Part shown: positions 6,833 through 11,076 of the stretch, one piece after another
Numbering within the stretch: position 1 is the stretch's first letter
Layout of the letters: every line of letters starts with the position of its first letter
Assembly: GCA_949427775.1 (NCBI GenBank)
Contig: CASQEL010000033.1
Span: 1-11,076 of the forward strand
Reading direction: 5' to 3'
Source: an uncultured Desulfovibrionaceae bacterium
GTDB lineage: Bacteria > Desulfobacterota > Desulfovibrionia > Desulfovibrionales > Desulfovibrionaceae
DNA length: 11,076 nucleotides
Position numbers and translations under genes: made by a program
The notes under the pieces: model-generated
Told to the model about the DNA's origin: nothing
Seen by the model: the letters and a program-made list of their open reading frames with translations, nothing else
The model's database searches: none

Positions 6833-8005
6833 GTGTCCCACACCAAGGTGCATAAAACTATCGCGGAAATCAACGAACGTATCCGGGCGGGCAAGGCCGT
6901 GGTGCTCAACGCCGAGGAAATGACCGAGGCTGTGCGGCGCATGGGTAGGGAGCAGGCCGCGCGCGAAGTGGACGTGGTCACGACCGGGACGTTCTCTCCC
7001 ATGTGCTCTTCCGGCCTGCTGTTCAATATCGGCCAGGCGGAACCGCCGACCATCCGCACCTCGCACGTCTGGCTCAACAATGTGCCCGCGTATGCCGGGC
7101 TGGCCGCCGTGGACAGTTATCTGGGCGCGACGGAACCTGTGGAGGGCGACCCGTGCAATACGCCGCATCCCGGCGCGTTCGCCTACGGCGGGGGGCATGT
7201 GATCGAAGACCTGGCCGCGGGCAAAACCGTGCATCTGCGGGCCGACGCCTACGGAACGGACTGCTACCCGCGCCGGACTCTGGACCGCCGGATCACCCTG
7301 GCGGATCTGCCGTATGCGGAATTGCTGAATCCGCGCAACTGTTATCAGAACTACAATGCGGCCGTGAACCTGACCGGTCGCATCATCTACACCTATATGG
7401 GGCCGTTGCGCCCGCATATGCGCAATGTCAACTACGCCACCGTCGGACGCCTTTCGCCGTTGCTCAACGATCCGCTGTTCCGGACCATCGGTTTGGGCAC
7501 GCGCATTTTTCTCGGGGGCGGCACGGGATACGTGATCGGCGCGGGCACCCAGCATGTGCCCAACCCGCGGCGCACGGAGCGCGGTCTGCCGCTGAGCGGC
7601 GCGGGCACGCTCATGCTCAAGGGCGATCTCAAGAAGATGCGTTCCCGCTATCTGCGCGGCGTTTCCCTGCTGGGCTACGGATGTTCGCTGGCTGTGGGCG
7701 TGGGCATTCCCATCCCCGTATTAAACGAGGAAATCGCCTGGTTCACCGGCGTGGACGACAGCGACATCCTTATGCCGGTCAAGGATTACGGCCATGATTA
7801 CCCCAACGGCGTCCCCCGTGTGCTGGCGCATGTGCCGTTTGCGGATCTCAAGAGCGGCGAGATAGAATTGCTGGGGAAAAAAGTGCAGACCGTGCCTCTG
7901 ACCAGCTATACGCTCTCGCTGGAAATCGCCGACGAGTTGAAGGCATGGATCGAGGCCGGAGAGTTTCTGCTTACCGAGCCTGTGGAGTTGTTGCCTTCAG
8001 CCTGA
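6833..8005 (+). CDS. COG1900/DUF39 homocysteine biosynthesis protein (HcyBio family)
   Basis: 390 residues from a GTG start. The sequence fits the DUF39 (HcyBio) family: VDVVTTGTFSPMCSSG (about 46-61), PPTIRTSHVWLNNVPAYAGLAAVDSYLGAT (in parts, 71-100), PGAFAYGGGHVIEDL (113-127), AYGTDCYPR (139-147), IFLGGGTGYVIGAGTQH (225-241) and YGCSLAVGVGIPIPVLNEE (282-300). Known: the Methanosarcina acetivorans member (MA1821), with an NIL/ferredoxin protein (MA1822), is needed to make homocysteine from aspartate semialdehyde and sulfide, and conserved cysteines are important. Cys58 and Cys144 here sit in the most conserved-looking blocks and are the likeliest catalytic residues, which is inference. This route bypasses O-acetyl/succinyl-homoserine and suits a sulfide-rich anaerobe. 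No ferredoxin partner is encoded next to it. It lies 38 bp after the receiver-TPR gene and is closed by a terminator. Confidence 0.88.
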   Translation: MSHTKVHKTIAEINERIRAGKAVVLNAEEMTEAVRRMGREQAAREVDVVTTGTFSPMCSSGLLFNIGQAEPPTIRTSHVWLNNVPAYAGLAAVDSYLGATEPVEGDPCNTPHPGAFAYGGGHVIEDLAAGKTVHLRADAYGTDCYPRRTLDRRITLADLPYAELLNPRNCYQNYNAAVNLTGRIIYTYMGPLRPHMRNVNYATVGRLSPLLNDPLFRTIGLGTRIFLGGGTGYVIGAGTQHVPNPRRTERGLPLSGAGTLMLKGDLKKMRSRYLRGVSLLGYGCSLAVGVGIPIPVLNEEIAWFTGVDDSDILMPVKDYGHDYPNGVPRVLAHVPFADLKSGEIELLGKKVQTVPLTSYTLSLEIADELKAWIEAGEFLLTEPVELLPSA

Positions 8006-8006
8006 T

Positions 8007-8024
8007 GCGCCGGATATCCGGCGC
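8007..8024. repeat. Perfect 18 bp palindrome just after the HcyBio stop codon
   Basis: GCGCCGGATATCCGGCGC is fully self-complementary with no spacer and begins 2 bp after the TGA stop. There is no T-run. It could be a protein-binding site, or an RNA 3'-end element upstream of the terminator at 8039. Confidence 0.7.
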
Positions 8025-8038
8025 GAGGCCACGATATG

Positions 8039-8077
8039 AAAGCTCTTTCCGATGAAAAACGTCGGAAAGAGCTTTTT
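8039..8077 (+). terminator. Intrinsic terminator between convergent HcyBio and prfA genes
   Basis: A 14 bp stem AAAGCTCTTTCCGA (8039-8052) and TCGGAAAGAGCTTT (8062-8075), a 9 nt loop, then a T-run that overlaps the stem end (8073-8077). It serves the plus-strand gene. On the minus strand the tail is poorer (TTTC), so it could act only weakly for prfA. Confidence 0.9.
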
Positions 8078-8127
8078 GTATGAAGACCCTCCGGCTATGC
8101 CGGGGTTCGCTGTTTTCTCATGCGTCT

Positions 8128-9198
8128 CTACATGTCCGATTGCGCCTTCAGGGCTTCGGTCTGGGCATAGGTGTTGAGCGCCTCGATCAGCGGTTCGATT
8201 TCCCCGGCCATGATTTTATCCAGGGAATAGAGCGTCAGGTTGACGCGGTGATCGGTGCAACGCCCCTGAGGGAAATTGTAGGTGCGGATGCGTTCCGAAC
8301 GGTCGCCGGAGCCCACCTGCGCCTTGCGGTCGGCCGAGAGTTCGGAATTCTGACGTTCACGCTCGGCCGCCAGAATACGGGAAGCCAGCACCTTCATGGC
8401 GCGGGCCTTGTTTTTGTGCTGGGACTTTTCGTCCTGGCAGGTCACCACCGTGCCCGTGGGAATGTGGGTGATGCGCACGGCCGATTCGGTCTTGTTCACA
8501 TGCTGGCCGCCCGCGCCGGAGGCCCGGTAGACGTCGATGCGCAGATCTTCCGGCCGGATGTCCACGTCCACTTCCTCGGCTTCGGGCATCACGGCCACGG
8601 TGGCCGCCGAGGTATGGATGCGGCCCTGGGCTTCTGTGGCGGGCACACGTTGCACGCGGTGGGTTCCCGCCTCATATTTGAGATGGCTGTATACCTTGTC
8701 GCCGCTGATCAGGCAGATGACTTCCTTGTACCCGCCGGTATCCGACGGGGATTCGCTCATGACTTCGGTTTTCCAGCCCTTGATTTCGGCGTAGCGGGTA
8801 TACATGCGGAACAGATCGGCGGCGAACAGCGCCGCTTCCTCGCCGCCGGTACCCGCGCGGATTTCCAGGATGGTGTTTTTTTCGTCCAGCGGGTCCTTGG
8901 GCAACAGCAATACCTTGAGGTGATGCTCGATTTTCGGCAGCTCGGCCTCGGCGTTGCGGATTTCCTCCTGGGCCATGGCCCGCATCTCCGGGTCGGCGTC
9001 CTCCAGCAGCAGGCGGTTTTCCTCTATTTCCTGTTGCAGGGCACGGTGTCGGCGGAAGTCCTCCACCACGTCCCGCAGATCCGCGTGCGCCTTGGTGAGC
9101 TTGCGGTACCGTTCCTGATCGTTGAACACGTCCGGTTCGGCCAGCTCGTGCTCCAAATCCATATACTTGCGTTCCAGGCCTTCAAGCTTGGCAAACAT
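8128..9198 (-). CDS. prfA: Peptide chain release factor 1 (RF1)
   Basis: 356 residues, close to the usual 360. Class I release factors bind the ribosome at stop codons and trigger peptide release. Seen: VPATEAQGRIHTSA (185-198) carries the P-A-T motif at 186-188, which in RF1 reads UAA and UAG (RF2 has SPF instead). SGAGGQHVNKTESAVR (227-242) has the catalytic GGQ at 230-232, whose glutamine is methylated by PrmC in many bacteria. The N-terminal helical part and the C-terminal domain are complete. The start at 9198 follows GGGAG with a 6 nt gap. It begins 15 bp after the DUF1385 gene ends, so the two are probably co-transcribed. No prmC follows: the next gene is convergent with a terminator between. 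Confidence 0.98.
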   Translation of the reverse strand: MFAKLEGLERKYMDLEHELAEPDVFNDQERYRKLTKAHADLRDVVEDFRRHRALQQEIEENRLLLEDADPEMRAMAQEEIRNAEAELPKIEHHLKVLLLPKDPLDEKNTILEIRAGTGGEEAALFAADLFRMYTRYAEIKGWKTEVMSESPSDTGGYKEVICLISGDKVYSHLKYEAGTHRVQRVPATEAQGRIHTSAATVAVMPEAEEVDVDIRPEDLRIDVYRASGAGGQHVNKTESAVRITHIPTGTVVTCQDEKSQHKNKARAMKVLASRILAAERERQNSELSADRKAQVGSGDRSERIRTYNFPQGRCTDHRVNLTLYSLDKIMAGEIEPLIEALNTYAQTEALKAQSDM

Positions 9199-9213
9199 GG
9201 GAACTCCCTGAAA

Positions 9214-10206
9214 TTAGTGCATGACCCGGTAGTCCGCCGGGCGAACGGTGTCCGGAGCGTCCGGGCCCAGCGCCTCGCGCAGGGCGACCACGGCCACGTC
9301 CAGCTGCGTGCGATCGGGTTCGTAGGTGGTGAGCATCTGCAGCAGCAGTCCCGGCGCGCGCAGAATATGCCCGGCCGGATTGTCGCCCATGCGGGCGGCA
9401 TAGCGTATCAGTTCGTAGGCCAGGGCGCTGATGGGAACCATCAGCAGCAACTTGAACAGAATGGTGGCGGCATGCTTGGCCGCCGCGCCGGAGGGCGTCC
9501 AGACATGGAGAAACAGGGGCACCAGCACGGCATGCAGGATGATGGAAATGCTGATCACGAACAGCAGGAACGTGGTTCCGCAGCGAGGGTGCAGGCGGCT
9601 CATGCGGTCGGCCTCGATAGACGTGACTTCGCCGCCGCTTTCAAAGGCGTGGATAACCTTGTGCTCGGCGCCGTGATACTGGAACACGCGGCGCACGTCC
9701 GGCACCAGGGAAATGGCCAGAATGTATCCGATGAAGATGCAGCACTTGAAAAAGCCGTCCCACAGGTGGAAGGACAGGCCCTCCACGTCGCCGCCCAGCC
9801 CCAGCCACTGCATGCCGATGGACAGCAGGTGCGGCGTCACCACAAACAGGGCCACGGCCATGAGCAGCGCCATGCACAGGGTCAGGACCAGGTGCCAGCC
9901 TTCCAGCTTTTCTTCGTGGGCCTCGGCGGCCTGTTCCGCCGAGCGGTTCAGCGCCTTGATGCCGTTGACCAGTGTTTCGATCAGAATGGGAAAGCCGCGC
10001 AGGAACGGCTTTTTCAGCAGCGCATGGCGCGTCAGGGTGAACCAGGGCAGGCGTTCGGCCACGATGGAACCGTCCGGCTGACGCACGGCCAGGGCGTAAT
10101 GATCGCCGTTGCGCATCATGACGCCTTCCATAACGGCCTGGCCCCCCACCAGGGGGCAGGCTTCGGCCGACAGGCGGAGCAGGGCGGACAAAAAACGGCG
10201 CAACAT
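9214..10206 (-). CDS. DUF1385 (YqhQ-type) membrane protein of unknown function
   Basis: 330 residues. The start ATG at 10206 follows AAGGA with about a 7 nt gap. The family signatures are GGQAVMEGVMMR (21-32), FQYHGAEHKVIHAFE (175-189), HPRCGTTFLL (206-215) and TTYEPDRTQLDVAV (293-306), with several hydrophobic segments, at about 105-130, 150-168, 212-236 and 248-264. The conserved His178, Glu181, His182, His206 and Cys209 suggest a metal site, but no reaction is firmly known. Its place between rpmE and prfA matches a common bacterial gene order, so a link to translation is suggested by context only. It probably shares a transcript with prfA downstream. I found no convincing promoter in the 286 bp upstream, so reading through the rpmE terminator is one way it could be expressed. 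Confidence 0.92.
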   Translation of the reverse strand: MLRRFLSALLRLSAEACPLVGGQAVMEGVMMRNGDHYALAVRQPDGSIVAERLPWFTLTRHALLKKPFLRGFPILIETLVNGIKALNRSAEQAAEAHEEKLEGWHLVLTLCMALLMAVALFVVTPHLLSIGMQWLGLGGDVEGLSFHLWDGFFKCCIFIGYILAISLVPDVRRVFQYHGAEHKVIHAFESGGEVTSIEADRMSRLHPRCGTTFLLFVISISIILHAVLVPLFLHVWTPSGAAAKHAATILFKLLLMVPISALAYELIRYAARMGDNPAGHILRAPGLLLQMLTTYEPDRTQLDVAVVALREALGPDAPDTVRPADYRVMH

Positions 10207-10397
10207 AGTGGAATCCTTTCGACGGACCGCCTGCGGGGCGATCGTCGGATGCTAGATTGGAACGTATCCCGCGGAAGGCGCGGGCCGTTCCCGGCGGACG
10301 TTGACGACCGGCGACGGGAAGAAATGCCGCATCCCCTCAGGCGCGGGACAGCCCGTCGCGACGGTGCGCGCCGGGGCGGACAAGGCCGCCGTTCGCA

Positions 10398-10425
10398 CGC
10401 GCCGGGGATGAAGATTCCCCGCGCG
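10398..10425. repeat. Bulged inverted repeat between rpmE and DUF1385
   Basis: CGCGCCGGGGA (10398-10408) pairs with TCCCCGCGCG (10416-10425) with one bulged C and a short loop. Neither strand has a T-run after it, so it is not a standard terminator. A 12 bp perfect palindrome CCGTCGCGACGG lies nearby at 10353-10364. Both fall in the leader of the DUF1385 transcript if the rpmE message reads through. Confidence 0.4.
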
Positions 10426-10429
10426 GCGA

Positions 10430-10466
10430 AAACACAAAAGCCTCCCCGGAGCCGTCTCCGGGGAGG
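10430..10466 (-). terminator. Intrinsic terminator after rpmE
   Basis: On the minus strand, a perfect 10 bp stem CCTCCCCGGA / TCCGGGGAGG (10466-10457 and 10450-10441) with a 6 nt loop is followed by CTTTTGTGTTTT. It comes 26 bp after the rpmE stop codon. The T-run is interrupted, so termination may be partial, which would allow some expression of DUF1385 and prfA. Confidence 0.85.
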
Positions 10467-10492
10467 AACAATGCACGGCGCGGGACAAGCAA

Positions 10493-10702
10493 CTACTTGT
10501 CAAACTTGGCGTACTTCTTGCGGAAGCGATCAATGCGGCCGGCCGTGTCCAGAAAACGCTGCTTGCCCGTGAAGAACGGGTGACAGGAGGAGCAGACTTC
10601 CACATGGATCTGCTCGCCCTTGCTGGACAGCACGACTTCTTCATTGCCGCAGGCGCAGGTGATCTTGGCCTGATACACTTTGGGATGGATGTTCGCTTTC
10701 AT
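10493..10702 (-). CDS. rpmE: 50S ribosomal protein L31, zinc-binding (C+) form
   Basis: 69 residues, nearly the length of E. coli L31. The start at 10702 follows GAGG with an 8 nt gap; the longer in-frame extension upstream is rejected because it has no L31-like sequence. Seen: MKANIHPKVYQAKITCAC with Cys16 and Cys18, then EVCSSCHPFFTGKQRF with Cys37 and Cys40. These are the four zinc ligands at the same positions as in E. coli L31, so this is the zinc-containing version rather than the cysteine-free paralog made under zinc shortage. L31 helps bridge the two ribosomal subunits. It is followed by a terminator and then by DUF1385 and prfA on the same strand. Confidence 0.98.
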   Translation of the reverse strand: MKANIHPKVYQAKITCACGNEEVVLSSKGEQIHVEVCSSCHPFFTGKQRFLDTAGRIDRFRKKYAKFDK

Positions 10703-10735
10703 GATACATACCTCGCGTAGTAAAGGACCACAGAA

Positions 10736-10762
10736 ACTATACCCGTTTTCCGGGTTTGGCAA
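10736..10762 (-). promoter_or_regulatory. Candidate rpmE promoter
   Basis: On the minus strand TTGCCA (10762-10757) and TATAGT (10741-10736) are separated by 15 bp, shorter than ideal. Shifted hexamers ATAGTT or TAGTTT would give 16-17 bp. The spacer contains a small inverted repeat, ACCCG/CGGGT (10741-10745 and 10751-10755). The predicted start is about 25-30 nt before the rpmE start codon. Confidence 0.4.
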
Positions 10763-10913
10763 GGAAATATCCCATGACGGCAGGGCAATCGCATGAAGCG
10801 CATAAATGTTTGAAATAACGAAAAAATTCGTAGCGGCCGACGTATGCATTGCCACTGTTTTCAATAGAGTATCTTCGTTCGTGCGAGTGTCCTGCCCATC
10901 AACAGAGGCCGGC

Positions 10914-10943
10914 TTGACGCTGCTGCGGCGGCTTTGCTATAGT
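10914..10943 (+). promoter_or_regulatory. Strong sigma70 promoter with extended -10 at right edge
   Basis: TTGACG (10914-10919), an 18 bp spacer, TATAGT (10938-10943) with the upstream TG of an extended -10 (10935-10936). The predicted start is near 10949-10951. It reads rightwards into a region with several RNA hairpins and no start codon I can support before the window ends. Confidence 0.75.
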
Positions 10944-10949
10944 TAATGG

Positions 10950-11076
10950 GCGTTTTTTTTGGAAAACGCGGCGCCTGAACAGCGTCCTGTGTATGGCCCG
11001 CCACGGCCCAGCGTTGAAAACGTGGCAAACCCAAACCCCCTCTCCGTCCTTGCGACTGGAGAGGGGCGGGCTTGCG
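10950..11076 (+). ncRNA. Possible structured RNA or structured 5' leader (cut by window edge)
   Basis: Downstream of the promoter at 10914-10943 the transcript would begin with a hairpin at its very 5' end: GCGTTTT (10950-10956) and AAAACGC (10963-10969). A GCCACG/CGTGGC pair then encloses CGTT-GAA-AACG at about 11010-11026, followed by a long hairpin CCCCTCTCC/GGAGAGGGG (11037-11045 and 11058-11066) extended by GTC/GAC with one bulge. I checked for marks of tmRNA, SRP RNA, RNase P RNA, 6S RNA and common riboswitches, and none matched by eye. It could equally be the leader of a gene outside the window. On the minus strand the last hairpin is followed by a weak T-rich tail and might instead be a terminator for a gene arriving from the right. 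Confidence 0.35.

Larger units (their letters stand above)
10703..11076. other. 374 bp right-edge stretch without a recognised gene
   Basis: Upstream of rpmE I see no credible protein gene on either strand. The stretch holds the candidate rpmE promoter (10736-10762), an AT-richer segment (about 10760-10880) with a short inverted repeat ACGAA/TTCGT near 10818-10831, a strong plus-strand promoter (10914-10943) and a structured transcribed region leading off the edge. Confidence 0.6.

Noticed and set aside
8080..10572. 830-codon open frame on the plus strand
   Set aside because: It lies fully antisense to prfA and DUF1385, both clear family members. Long open frames opposite real genes are common in GC-rich DNA, and its translation shows no family motif and is rich in His/Gln/Gly.
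10703..10864. Upstream in-frame extension of L31
   Set aside because: It would add 54 residues unlike any L31 and run through the likely promoter; the start at 10702 has a good ribosome-binding site and matches E. coli L31.
11037..11066. Glycine-riboswitch-like GGAGAG near the right edge
   Set aside because: The GGAGAG is one arm of a simple hairpin with CTCTCC. The other conserved glycine aptamer elements are not seen.

Overview
The window is GC-rich bacterial DNA (about 60% by eye). It most resembles the chromosome of a sulfate-reducing Desulfovibrionales-type deltaproteobacterium. That placement is inference from three things: a COG1900/DUF39 homocysteine-biosynthesis protein (a family shared mainly by anaerobes such as sulfate reducers and methanogens), a receiver-domain/TPR fusion protein, and the rpmE - DUF1385 - prfA gene order. 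I see no insertion sequence, prophage gene, tRNA, rRNA or CRISPR array. Coding density and codon bias look uniform, as in a chromosomal backbone.

Layout, left to right. A radical SAM protein (minus strand, cut by the left edge) diverges from an HU/IHF-type DNA-binding protein (plus strand) across a 420 bp region. That region carries a good sigma70-type promoter and nested inverted repeats, so the HU/IHF gene may have a leader of about 310 nt. A strong intrinsic terminator follows it. A near-consensus promoter then opens a tight plus-strand cluster: an AlgI-type MBOAT O-acyltransferase, an SGNH-like membrane-anchored acyl-ester protein, and a secreted Sel1-repeat protein. This looks like a machine that acylates a cell-surface or exported polymer, with the Sel1 protein as a possible periplasmic partner. 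After a 332 bp gap come a receiver-TPR protein, whose phospho-acceptor aspartate position holds glutamate, and the homocysteine-biosynthesis protein. That run ends in an 18 bp palindrome and a strong terminator.

The right third is a translation-related minus-strand group: ribosomal protein L31 (rpmE, four-cysteine zinc form), a DUF1385 membrane protein and peptide chain release factor 1 (prfA). A terminator-like hairpin after rpmE partly separates L31 from the other two. At the extreme right, a strong plus-strand promoter with an extended -10 element starts a structured transcript. It leaves the window before its product can be identified; a small RNA or a structured 5' leader are both possible.

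The points most worth a second look are the Asp-to-Glu change in the receiver domain, the long structured leader of the HU/IHF gene, the MBOAT/SGNH/Sel1 cluster, and the unidentified structured transcript at the right edge. No clearly new multi-gene system such as a defence island is visible.
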